From WAOL01 sp964399035 (GTDB lineage Archaea; Thermoproteota; Thermoprotei_A; Sulfolobales; NBVN01): 28,071 bases of DNA. The stretch lies in contig CAYNPH010000076.1 of NCBI GenBank assembly GCA_964399035.1, positions 1-28,071 on the forward strand. Reading direction: 5' to 3'. Shown in pieces: positions 1 through 6,995 of the stretch. Made by a program: the position numbers and the translations under genes. The notes under the pieces are model-generated. The model worked only from the letters and a program-made list of their open reading frames with translations, was not told the origin of the DNA and ran no database searches. Within the stretch, counting starts at the first letter, position 1. Each line of letters opens with the position of its first letter.

Positions 1-466
1 ACTTATTCACTTTGAGTCTTGGTGGGTAGTTGTTTTCTTGGTGCCAGTCGTAGTCTGGGTTGTTGCTTTTGACCTGTATGAAGTATCCTCGCGTGTAGGT
101 GCTGTAGAATAGGTGGCTGTGGTGGTGGTAGTTTGCTTGGAAGTGTATTGTCGCGGTGTAGGTGCTTCCCTCAGGTATCGTTACTGTGCTCGTCACGCAC
201 GCAGCGTCATGATCCTTCCCGTGCGCAATATCCTCCCTAACACAGAACGTTATCCTAGCCCCAGCTAACCCGGTGTCCGTCTTGATCGTCACCTTAGCAT
301 CAACCCACGTCCCCGCACCAACACTCGATACCTCATGCCCGTTAGCGTACCAATGAACACTGTCGACTCTGTATGATGGGCTTACGTACTTTAGTCTGGG
401 CGGGTAGTTGCTTTCTTGATGCCATTTATCGCCCGTGATCCCGTTCTTTACCTGTATGAAGTACCC
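1..466 (-). pseudogene. 3' continuation of the repeat surface protein, out of frame with its 5' part
   Basis: Reading leftwards from about 466, a frame different from that of the upstream part stays open for about 155 codons to the window edge. It begins GYFIQVKNG and holds a third copy of the domain repeated upstream (SVHWYANG, then ITFCVRE, then AACVTSTV, then TRGYFIQVK and NNYPPRLK). The segments NYPPRLK and GYFIQVK occur in both frames at matching places in successive repeats, so this is the same gene displaced by one frameshift rather than a new gene. No start codon or ribosome site precedes it. The true end lies beyond the left edge. The cause could be a real mutation, phase variation in a G run, programmed slippage or a base-calling error. 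Confidence 0.8.
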
Positions 467-1812
467 CTTATCCTCGCGTAATGCTTCGCCGTAAAGTACA
501 CGGTCTCGGACACTTCCTTCCCGGCGTTAGCGTTCAGCGTTCTTGTTACGCATACGACGTTCGCGTCCGGTAGGCCCGCCTTATCGGCCCTGACGCATAT
601 CTCGACCGGGAGCTCGTATAGGTTGGTTTCGGCCTTGAACGTTACCCTAGCAAATACTCCCTGTCCCTCCACGACTTTGTCCACGGGATTTCCCTCAACG
701 TACCACGTTACTGAGGACACGCTGTACTTGTCTGGCTCCAGCTTGAGTCTTGGCGGGTACCCGTTGGGTTGCTGGTAGTATATTATGTACATGCAAGTCG
801 TGTTGTGCTCGTCGCTCCCGCTCGACGACCCCACTATGGTTCCGTTGGTTCTCCCAGGACTCATTATCGGTATCACACCGCCGTGGAGCTTGCAGTACTT
901 GGGGTCATGGTTAGGCTTACCGAGCTCTAGGTAGAAGCCCCTAACCTTATTCGGGTTTATCTCCCCGGAGATCCTGAATATTATGTCGTACGTGTGTGAC
1001 TCACCCTTCCTCAGGTTCACTATGGCGTCCCCACACCCGTCGTACTTGGTGTCAGGAGCGTTCTTTATGTCCAGCTTGAGGCACACCGCTAGGTCCAAGT
1101 CGCTGACGTCCTTAACGGCCTCCAAGGTGAACTTAGCGTGCACGAACATACCCCTAGTAACTGAGGTGACTTCCCTCCCGTTGACGTACCACTTAACGTT
1201 AACCACCTTGACCCCAGCCTTTTCCTCGATGTCGTTTATGGGTCGAAGACCCGGCGGCGCGGAGGATGTCGGTGGCTTAACGGCGGTGAAGCCCCCTAGC
1301 TGGAGTGCCTTACCGACGTCAACGGTGTTGTTGCAGGTAGCGCTTCCCTTAACTGCGGAGAACTCTAGGGTCCCGAACGCCTTAGCAGGTATTAGGGCGT
1401 TAACCTTAACCGTTAGGTTCGCCTTACCTAGCCTAACGACCTTAGCCATGGCCTGCCTAGCGGCAGTGTCGGATGGGGACACCGTGAACCTTAGCTCAAC
1501 AGGTAGCGCACCGTGCGCCGGGATAGTTACCTTTTCCCCGTTAACCTTGCCCACGAGCACGTCATCAACGTAGACGTAGTATATTGGGTTCTCGAGGACC
1601 ATGCTGCTACCCGCCGAATTCGTTAGGTTGGCTGAGACCACGACAGAGAATCCTCCTTCCTGCGGCGTTAGCGAGATTGACTTGAAGGAGGCGTTACTCA
1701 CGCTTAACCCGCTGGCCAACGCTTTCGCGCCGTAGTAACTAATTGCTAGGCCAACACCCACTATCACGGCCAGTATGGCCACGGCCGCAACCACGAGCAC
1801 GGCTTTCCTCAA
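448..1812 (-). CDS. membrane-anchored repeat surface protein, N-terminal part (interrupted by frameshift)
   Basis: The TTG start at 1812 has GAGGTG about 12 bases upstream. Residues 5-30 form one hydrophobic segment, a signal anchor, so most of the chain should lie outside the cell. Residues about 40-115 resemble a LEA-2/WHy-type beta domain (alternating strands with VVVSANLTN, then LENPIYYVYVDD). From about residue 200 come repeats of roughly 110-130 residues that open with a VxWYVxG motif (VKWYVNGRE, VTWYVEGNP), contain paired cysteines and close with YPPRLK. The frame stops at 448 directly after HYARIRG, where the sister repeat continues GYFIQVK, so this stop is caused by a frameshift. The function is unknown. 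An adhesin or cell-envelope structural role is an inference from the architecture only. Confidence 0.72.
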   Translation of the reverse strand: MRKAVLVVAAVAILAVIVGVGLAISYYGAKALASGLSVSNASFKSISLTPQEGGFSVVVSANLTNSAGSSMVLENPIYYVYVDDVLVGKVNGEKVTIPAHGALPVELRFTVSPSDTAARQAMAKVVRLGKANLTVKVNALIPAKAFGTLEFSAVKGSATCNNTVDVGKALQLGGFTAVKPPTSSAPPGLRPINDIEEKAGVKVVNVKWYVNGREVTSVTRGMFVHAKFTLEAVKDVSDLDLAVCLKLDIKNAPDTKYDGCGDAIVNLRKGESHTYDIIFRISGEINPNKVRGFYLELGKPNHDPKYCKLHGGVIPIMSPGRTNGTIVGSSSGSDEHNTTCMYIIYYQQPNGYPPRLKLEPDKYSVSSVTWYVEGNPVDKVVEGQGVFARVTFKAETNLYELPVEICVRADKAGLPDANVVCVTRTLNANAGKEVSETVYFTAKHYARIRGTSYR

Positions 1813-1821
1813 GTTCGTTTA

Positions 1822-1866
1822 GCACCTCACATTCTTACTTTGCATGTATTTTAAATAAATATAATT
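1822..1866 (-). promoter_or_regulatory. promoter and ribosome site of the repeat surface protein
   Basis: On the minus strand an A/T block reading TTTATTTAAAAT (about 1849-1862) is a TATA-like element. It is followed at a plausible distance by GAGGTG (about 1823-1829) and the TTG at 1812. The block lies in the spacer between this gene and the divergent DUF89 gene, so it may serve both directions. This is a motif reading only. Confidence 0.45.
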
Positions 1867-1940
1867 AATAGAACAGTATTCACGCGAGGTGTTCGCAACA
1901 TTAGAACCCAGTCAAACACTAAAGCCAGCACGGTGCTCGA

Positions 1941-2858
1941 TTGAACAAAACCTATAACGTGGCGCCATACTTAGTTGTGGTGAGTGACTTGAAGCTCAGG
2001 CTGGACTGCGTGGTATGCATAGCTAAGCAGGCACTCAAGGCGGCTAGGCTAGCAACGGACGATGCAAGGATCCATGAGGCTGTCCTTAGGGCGGTGATGA
2101 AGAGGTTAACGGAGATGGACTGGGTTGGGACACCCCCGCAGCTGGTTAGGGCGTCTAGGGTTGCGGAGCTGATAGGTGAGTTAACCGGTGTTGAGGACCC
2201 GTACAAGTACCTTAAGAGGGCAAGCAACGATGAGGCGTTAGCGATGGTGGACGAGGTCAAATCACTGATAGCGTCTCATGAGGACCCGTTAAGGGCGGCC
2301 GTTAAGGTCGCTATAGCAGGAAACATAATTGACTTCGCTGCCGTCGAGACCTACGACCTGAGGGCAACGATAGAGAGGGTCATGAGGCAGGAGCCAGCCA
2401 TAGACGACTACGGCAGGTTAAGGGAGGACGTGCTGAGCGCGGAAACCCTCCTGTACTTCGCCGATAACGCTGGGGAGATAGTCTTTGATAAGCTCCTAAT
2501 AGAGGAGATGATCAGGGTTAGGAGGAAGCCCTTCAGGAAGATATCCTTCGTCGTTAAGGGAGGCCCGATAATAAACGACGCCACGATAGAGGACGCCCTC
2601 TACGTAGGACTAGACAAGCTACCGAACATAGAGTTCAGGAGGGTGTCGAGCGGTAAACCAGGCACGGGGCCGGAGCGCTCCTCACCCGAGGTACTGTCGT
2701 GGATAAGGAGCCACGACCTAGTAATATCTAAGGGGCAGGGCAATTACGAGGACCTAAGCGACGTGGGGGGAGTGTACTTCCTCCTAATGGCTAAGTGCCC
2801 GGTAGTTGCTGAGGACATAGGGGTTAAGGTAGGTGACATAGTCATTAAGCGGGGGTAA
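1941..2858 (+). CDS. DUF89 / ARMT1-like metal-dependent phosphatase family protein
   Basis: This 305-residue protein has the DUF89 hallmarks. There is an N-terminal CxxC (C23, C26 in DCVVC) as in the archaeal subfamily, an Asn in AGNIIDF (about 128), the metal-site motif DNAGE (175-179), KGGPIINDAT (206-215) and KGQGN (264-268). Characterised DUF89 members are metal-dependent 'damage-control' phosphatases acting on sugar or cofactor phosphates, and the Asn and Asp residues of these motifs bind the metal. The substrate of the archaeal CxxC group is not known to me. I chose the TTG at 1941 because GGTG lies six bases upstream; GTG codons at 1959 or just after are alternatives. A 164-base spacer separates it from the archaeosine genes, so a functional link is not implied. 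Confidence 0.85.
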   Translation: MNKTYNVAPYLVVVSDLKLRLDCVVCIAKQALKAARLATDDARIHEAVLRAVMKRLTEMDWVGTPPQLVRASRVAELIGELTGVEDPYKYLKRASNDEALAMVDEVKSLIASHEDPLRAAVKVAIAGNIIDFAAVETYDLRATIERVMRQEPAIDDYGRLREDVLSAETLLYFADNAGEIVFDKLLIEEMIRVRRKPFRKISFVVKGGPIINDATIEDALYVGLDKLPNIEFRRVSSGKPGTGPERSSPEVLSWIRSHDLVISKGQGNYEDLSDVGGVYFLLMAKCPVVAEDIGVKVGDIVIKRG

Positions 2859-2887
2859 CTTGCTGATCTTGGTTTTGCTTTAGTAAA

Positions 2888-3022
2888 GTTAAATTTAATT
2901 TGAGTACATACGGTAAATCCTCAACATGGACGCGTTAAAGCTTATTTACCCGTGAGACCGACCCTTCAAGGAATGCGTGAGGCTCGAATAACGATTTGAG
3001 GCAGGGTAGGGGGTGGTGATGC
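2888..3022 (+). promoter_or_regulatory. promoter and long leader of the yhhQ operon
   Basis: GTTAAATTTAA at about 2888-2898 is a TATA-like box, which would give a leader of roughly 100 bases before the GTG at 3023. The leader holds an inverted pair, GGTAAAT (2912-2918) and ATTTACC (2944-2950), able to form a 7-bp stem. Inside the loop is an ATG (2926) opening a nine-codon reading frame, MDALKLIYP. A second possible TATA element, GTTAAAG, lies near 2934. GGTGGTGAT just before 3023 is the ribosome site. I do not recognise a known riboswitch class here. Confidence 0.4.
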
Positions 3023-3733
3023 GTGCGCGGCGGTAGCGAGAAAGCAGGCATTGACGGGGGATTGCTGGCCCTAACAGCGGTATTCATAACTAGCTTAACA
3101 GCCGCGAACTTCCTCGCCGCCAAAGTAGCTAGCTTAGGTAAAGTGCTCGGCATCGAACTACTGGTTCCTGCTGGCGTGCTTGCCTACGCCGTGACCTTCA
3201 CGGCCACGGACGTGATAGGCGAGGTCTACGGGAGGAAGGCGGCAAACTACGTCGTCCGGGTAGGGTTCGCAACGCAGTTACTGATACTCCTATACGCGTG
3301 GTTCGCGGTATCCCTACCCATAGCCCCCTTCCAAGCCGGTTTGGGGGAGGCCTTCAACAAGCTGGTCGCGTCGCCACCCAACATAGTGCTAGCGTCCCTC
3401 ACCGCGTACCTGGTCAGCCAGCACCACGACGTGTGGGCATTCCACTTCTGGAGGAGGGTCACTAAGGGCAGGTGGTTGTGGTTAAGGAATAACGCCAGCA
3501 CAGCTGTCAGCCAGTTAATAGATACCGCGATATTCATAACGCTGGCCTTCGGCGTGTTGCCCAGCATCATGGGAGGCGCGTCAGTGCCGTGGGCACTAAT
3601 ACTCAACACGATCCTCGGCCAGTACGTGGTAAAGCTAATCATAGCGTTACTCGACACACCCTTCGTGTACCTAGGCGTTGCGCTACTCGGCCGTAGGGTC
3701 GTCAACCACGTTAACGAGGTGCTCCCAGCTTGA
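3023..3733 (+). CDS. yhhQ: YhhQ-family queuosine/archaeosine precursor (7-deazapurine) transporter
   Basis: This 236-residue membrane protein has about six hydrophobic helices. The family signature is clear: TDVIGEVYGRKAAN in the third helix region, SQHHDVWAF in the central part and RNNASTAVSQLIDTA further on. YhhQ (QPTR, COG1738) proteins import preQ0, preQ1 or related bases; in archaea the base would feed archaeosine rather than queuosine. The GTG at 3023 follows GGTGGTGAT; the ATG at 3019 is in another frame and stops at once. The gene overlaps the next by four bases (TTGA), and the next two genes look like archaeosine enzymes, which supports preQ0 salvage. Membrane location and family are strong. 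The exact base carried is inferred. Confidence 0.9.
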   Translation: MRGGSEKAGIDGGLLALTAVFITSLTAANFLAAKVASLGKVLGIELLVPAGVLAYAVTFTATDVIGEVYGRKAANYVVRVGFATQLLILLYAWFAVSLPIAPFQAGLGEAFNKLVASPPNIVLASLTAYLVSQHHDVWAFHFWRRVTKGRWLWLRNNASTAVSQLIDTAIFITLAFGVLPSIMGGASVPWALILNTILGQYVVKLIIALLDTPFVYLGVALLGRRVVNHVNEVLPA

Positions 3734-4497
3734 TAGGCGTCCTCAGAGTGAACGATGAGCTCGGGCGGAGGCTTATCGTAATACTCAAGTCGTACCCCTG
3801 CTCATGGGGGAGGTGCGTCTTCTGCCCATTCGCGGTAGAGCAGTCCGTAAACATCAGGGACATTATCGAGACGAATAACGCCGTGATCAATGAGGCACTA
3901 GCTAGGCTCGCTGAGGAGGACGTTGAGAGGGTGTCCGTATTCAACGGGAGCAGCTTCCATGAACTCCCCCTAGACACGGTCCTTAAGCTGAAGCCATTAG
4001 CAAAGGGAAGAATCCTCGACATCGAGGAGAGGAGCGAGTACGTAACCGAGGATGCCCTCAGGGGCATAGTAGACCTGCTCAAACCCGAGGAGCTGGTAGT
4101 CAGGGTCGGTTTCGAGGTGTGGGACGAGGAGTTAAGGGAGGGGTACTTAAGGAAGGGAATGCCTAACTCAGAGGTACTTAGGCTCGCTAAGTTGAGGCGG
4201 GAACTCAGGGAACTCGGACTCCCCATTAAGGTGTACGTGTACGTGCTCTTCGGCATTAAGGGGATACCGGAGGACAAAGTCATGGAGTCGGTCAGGAGAT
4301 TCAAGGAACTCTTCGACGGCGTCATAGCCGTCAAGTACAGGAGGTACTTCCCGAATCACCCGGAGGAGGTAAGCGTTAGCGGGGAACTCAGGAAGTTCCT
4401 TGAGGAGAGCGCGGACCTGGTTGACTGGGGTGAGGGTGAGGAGTGGGAGATAGGGCAGGCCCCGGCACGTAGTTCCGCTGAACCAGCACATTATTAG
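3730..4497 (+). CDS. RaSEA-like radical SAM protein, probable archaeosine synthase lyase subunit
   Basis: This 255-residue protein has a radical SAM cluster motif CSWGRCVFC, with cysteines 24, 29 and 32 (C-x4-C-x2-C, the spacing also seen in archaeal Elp3). Later segments follow the RaSEA layout: VFNGSSF, then DIEERSEYVTEDAL, then RVGFEVWDEELREGYLRKG, then a beta strand ending VYVYVLF. In characterised archaea RaSEA works with ArcS: ArcS joins lysine to preQ0-tRNA and RaSEA cleaves the adduct to give archaeosine at G15. The TTG start overlaps the yhhQ stop (TTGA) and has GAGGTG nine bases upstream, so translation is probably coupled. It is shorter than I expect for the family (about 300 residues or more). 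The name rests on motifs plus the ArcS neighbour; another radical SAM role cannot be excluded. Confidence 0.75.
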   Translation: MIGVLRVNDELGRRLIVILKSYPCSWGRCVFCPFAVEQSVNIRDIIETNNAVINEALARLAEEDVERVSVFNGSSFHELPLDTVLKLKPLAKGRILDIEERSEYVTEDALRGIVDLLKPEELVVRVGFEVWDEELREGYLRKGMPNSEVLRLAKLRRELRELGLPIKVYVYVLFGIKGIPEDKVMESVRRFKELFDGVIAVKYRRYFPNHPEEVSVSGELRKFLEESADLVDWGEGEEWEIGQAPARSSAEPAHY

Positions 4498-4528
4498 TCA
4501 TCCTGAAGTCAGTTTACTGGGTGGGTGA

Positions 4529-5242
4529 ATGGGTAAGAAAGATGTGCAGGGTTTAAGGGCCTTATGTCCAGACACTCCTGAAGTCGTTTGGGATGGGTCG
4601 GAGCTCGACTGGGTTAAGGCAGGTGCCCGCCTGTACTTCAGGGGTGTCGGGTTAAGGTACCTCATCAACGAGGCGTTTGAGGCGGGGTGGAGAAGGCTTA
4701 TCGAGGAGTACGTGCCTCCTAGGGAGAGGTACGACCTATGCTTAATACTCCCGTGCGCCTACGGGAAACCCTACAGCCAGTCATTCATCCACTACGCGAT
4801 AAGGTCGGCGATCAAGGAACACATACTGGCAGGGAGGATCCACGAGGTCATAGTGACGAACGCGGGGGTAGTGCCTAGGGATCTGGACGAGTACTGGCCT
4901 TACTGTGCCTACGACTGGAACCCGGCACACGAGACCGAGGAGATCAAGGAGTGCTACTCTAGGGTCCTAGCAAGGAGGCTGGAGGCGTACCTACGCAGGC
5001 ACGGGTGGAGGTACTCGAGAGTGGCGGCCTACCTGAGGTGGGACAGCGACAGCTGGAGAGCAGTTAAGTCAGTGTCGGAGGCCCTAGGCGTGAGCATACC
5101 TAACCTAGCCCCGAAGGAGGTTCCGGGAGAGGAACTAAGGGAGGTTAGTTTAAACGGGCTCTACGAAGACCCAGACCTAATCCTAGTGACTAGAACCGCG
5201 TTAAGCGCGCTGAGGGAGGGTGTGGAGGCCCTCCTTAAGTAA
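4529..5242 (+). CDS. arcS: minimal ArcS-type archaeosine synthase catalytic domain (DUF5591-like)
   Basis: The 237-residue product carries PCAYGKPYSQSFIH at residues 75-88, which fits the ArcS signature PC-x3-KPY-x2-S-x2-H exactly. ArcS adds lysine to preQ0 at position 15 of tRNA, and the radical SAM partner RaSEA completes archaeosine. Classical ArcS is about 500-600 residues, with a TGT-like N-terminal part and a C-terminal PUA domain. Here both are absent, leaving the core alone. The ATG at 4529 follows GGGTGGGTGA. The gene is 31 bases downstream of the RaSEA-like gene, in the same operon as the deazapurine transporter. The arcTGT enzyme that inserts preQ0 is not in the window. The alternative is an ArcS-like paralogue of unknown substrate, but the neighbours argue against it. 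Confidence 0.82.
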   Translation: MGKKDVQGLRALCPDTPEVVWDGSELDWVKAGARLYFRGVGLRYLINEAFEAGWRRLIEEYVPPRERYDLCLILPCAYGKPYSQSFIHYAIRSAIKEHILAGRIHEVIVTNAGVVPRDLDEYWPYCAYDWNPAHETEEIKECYSRVLARRLEAYLRRHGWRYSRVAAYLRWDSDSWRAVKSVSEALGVSIPNLAPKEVPGEELREVSLNGLYEDPDLILVTRTALSALREGVEALLK

Positions 5243-5298
5243 TCACTCCCGTTACTACTGGGGGAGGTAACGTTAAATTCTCTTCGGTGAATTAAGGT

Positions 5299-6159
5299 TT
5301 GGCAGTGATGCTTATGTGGGCCCCACCCAAAGAGCTTGAATGCAGGTTCATTAAGTCATTCGACGGTATCGAACTGAACGTATGCTCAAACGTGTGGGGG
5401 AAGCGTGTTGAGGGCCGCGTCGCCGTACTCCTCCATGGGTCGCCGGGGCAGGTGAGTAACTGGAGATACCAGATCGACTACCTCGTCGGGAAGGGCTACC
5501 CGGTGGTAGTCTACGATCAGAGAGGGTACGGGAAGTCAGGCAAGCCTGTGGAGGTGAGCATGGATGACTACCTTAAGGACCTGAGCACGGTGCTCAAAGC
5601 GCTGAGCGTTGAGGACGGGCAGGCCGTGCTGGTAGGGCACAGCTTCGGGACGATGGTTGCGCTGGTTTACGCGGTTGACCGTGAGGTACCTGCCCTATGC
5701 CTTATAGGGTCGGTCGTCAGGCTTAAAACGGACATTACTGACTGGTTCATACGGCACCTACCCCCGGCAATATGGAGGAAGCTATTCTTCACGGAGAACT
5801 TCCTGACTAGGAGGATGTACCGCAAGCTGTTCTTCAGTAAGGAAACGCCGGACGAGGTCTACGAGGAATTCATAAGGGACAATAAGGAGTACCTAGAGTC
5901 GCTCCCACCGCACACCTTCAAGTACCTGTACCGCTTCCTAGACTATGACGCGAGGAAGTACGCGCCTAAGGTCAAGGCCAAGACAGTGATAATAGTTGGG
6001 GATGAGGACGCGGTCACGCCGCCCGACGAGTCAAGGAAGCTTCACGAGCTAATGCCCGAGTCAAAGCTCCTCATAGTTAAGGGCGCCGGGCACATGATAC
6101 TCTACGAGAAGCCACACGTAATCAATGAGGAGGTAGAGGCGCTACTGAAGTATGGCTGA
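5299..6159 (+). CDS. alpha/beta-hydrolase fold protein
   Basis: This 286-residue protein has the complete hydrolase triad layout. HGSPG (about 46-50) supplies the oxyanion region, DQRGYGKS follows, GHSFG (about 114-118) is the nucleophile elbow with the serine, GDEDAVTPP supplies the acid and GAGHM the histidine. A helical lid between the elbow and the acid is rich in aromatic and basic residues (RKLFFTENF). The TTG at 5299 has GGTGA eight bases upstream, and GTTAAATTC near 5272 may be the promoter. It could be an esterase, lysophospholipase or aminopeptidase-like hydrolase; the substrate cannot be read from sequence. It shares eight bases with the next gene, which suggests co-translation. 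Confidence 0.85.
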   Translation: MAVMLMWAPPKELECRFIKSFDGIELNVCSNVWGKRVEGRVAVLLHGSPGQVSNWRYQIDYLVGKGYPVVVYDQRGYGKSGKPVEVSMDDYLKDLSTVLKALSVEDGQAVLVGHSFGTMVALVYAVDREVPALCLIGSVVRLKTDITDWFIRHLPPAIWRKLFFTENFLTRRMYRKLFFSKETPDEVYEEFIRDNKEYLESLPPHTFKYLYRFLDYDARKYAPKVKAKTVIIVGDEDAVTPPDESRKLHELMPESKLLIVKGAGHMILYEKPHVINEEVEALLKYG

Positions 6160-6940
6160 GGCCGTGGGGCGGCCACGCATGAGTAGGGTAAGGGATGACT
6201 TCACGAGGAGGAGCGAGTACTGGAGGTGGAGAACCGACGGCACGGCGGGCTTCGAGATATCTGGTAGCGTGCTCAGGATGTGGATGGGCCCCACCGAAGC
6301 ACTGTACTACTCGAATGCCGAGATTAGTGACGGAGAGTTCAACGAGCTCAGATGGGTTAGCGGGGCATTTAGGATCAGGGCGAGGATAAGCGGTGATCAC
6401 TACGGTAGTGCAGGCTTCGGGTTCTGGAACCACAGCATGCGCGTAGATGAGAGCTTCCCCGCATGGTTCATCTACCTGAGGGCTTACGGCCCTTACCCCT
6501 TCAAGGGCTTCTTCATGCAGTTAGGCAACGTTTTCTACCCTGTGAGGCTGGAGTCAAGCATAACAACGTATAAGGTAGCATTAACGATATTCCCGTTCGC
6601 GGCCCCCGTGAGGATAGCGTCGAGCAGGCCTGTCAAGCAGGATCTCAAGCTAAGTGAGTGGAACGTCTATGAGGTTAGGTGGGCGGGCAACGAAGCAACG
6701 TTCCTAATAAATGACGAGCTACTAGCTAGGCTCAGGACGAAAATGAAGGTACCTAAGGCGTGTAGGGCCGACGCATGGATAGATAATGCGGTCTTCCAGC
6801 CGAGGAGAGGTGATGCGGGGAGGGTGTTCAGACACGTAACCCAGGAAAACAGGCGGAGGGCTTACCTCGAAATAGACTGGATCGAGGTCGAGGGGGAGGA
6901 GGCAGGGCCTCAGCGCAGGGGAAAAACGTTTAGCGACTAA
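6152..6940 (+). CDS. probable concanavalin-like jelly-roll (lectin/glucanase fold) protein, function unknown
   Basis: The product is 262 residues, beta-rich and full of aromatics, and without a signal peptide. The pattern FEISGSVLRMWMG, then SGAFRIRARI, then AGFGFWNHS, then EWNVYEVRW and EATFLINDE, ending with YLEIDWIEVEG, resembles GH16-like or DUF1349-type beta sandwiches that bind or cleave sugars. I cannot point to catalytic acids with confidence. The ATG at 6152 overlaps the hydrolase stop by eight bases. An internal ATG at 6179 (MSRVRDDF) is an equally reasonable start. The pairing with a hydrolase suggests a joint role, possibly on a lipid or glycan, but that is inference. Confidence 0.6.
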   Translation: MAEAVGRPRMSRVRDDFTRRSEYWRWRTDGTAGFEISGSVLRMWMGPTEALYYSNAEISDGEFNELRWVSGAFRIRARISGDHYGSAGFGFWNHSMRVDESFPAWFIYLRAYGPYPFKGFFMQLGNVFYPVRLESSITTYKVALTIFPFAAPVRIASSRPVKQDLKLSEWNVYEVRWAGNEATFLINDELLARLRTKMKVPKACRADAWIDNAVFQPRRGDAGRVFRHVTQENRRRAYLEIDWIEVEGEEAGPQRRGKTFSD

Positions 6941-6995
6941 CGCAGGTCCGCTAATCACTTATTACGTTCGCATCAATTTTCTTCAAGGGAAGCGA

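Noticed and set aside
983..1573. 196-codon open frame on the plus strand
   Set aside because: It is antisense to the repeat surface protein. It has no ribosome site, and its Ser/Thr/Leu-rich content is typical of a shadow frame.
2888..3022. PreQ1 riboswitch in the yhhQ leader
   Set aside because: The leader lacks the compact GC stem and A-rich tail I would expect for a preQ1 aptamer. Only a simple stem is visible, so it is listed as an uncharacterised leader.
3247..4491. Several long minus-strand frames across yhhQ and the RaSEA-like gene
   Set aside because: They are antisense to genes with clear family motifs and show no motifs of their own.
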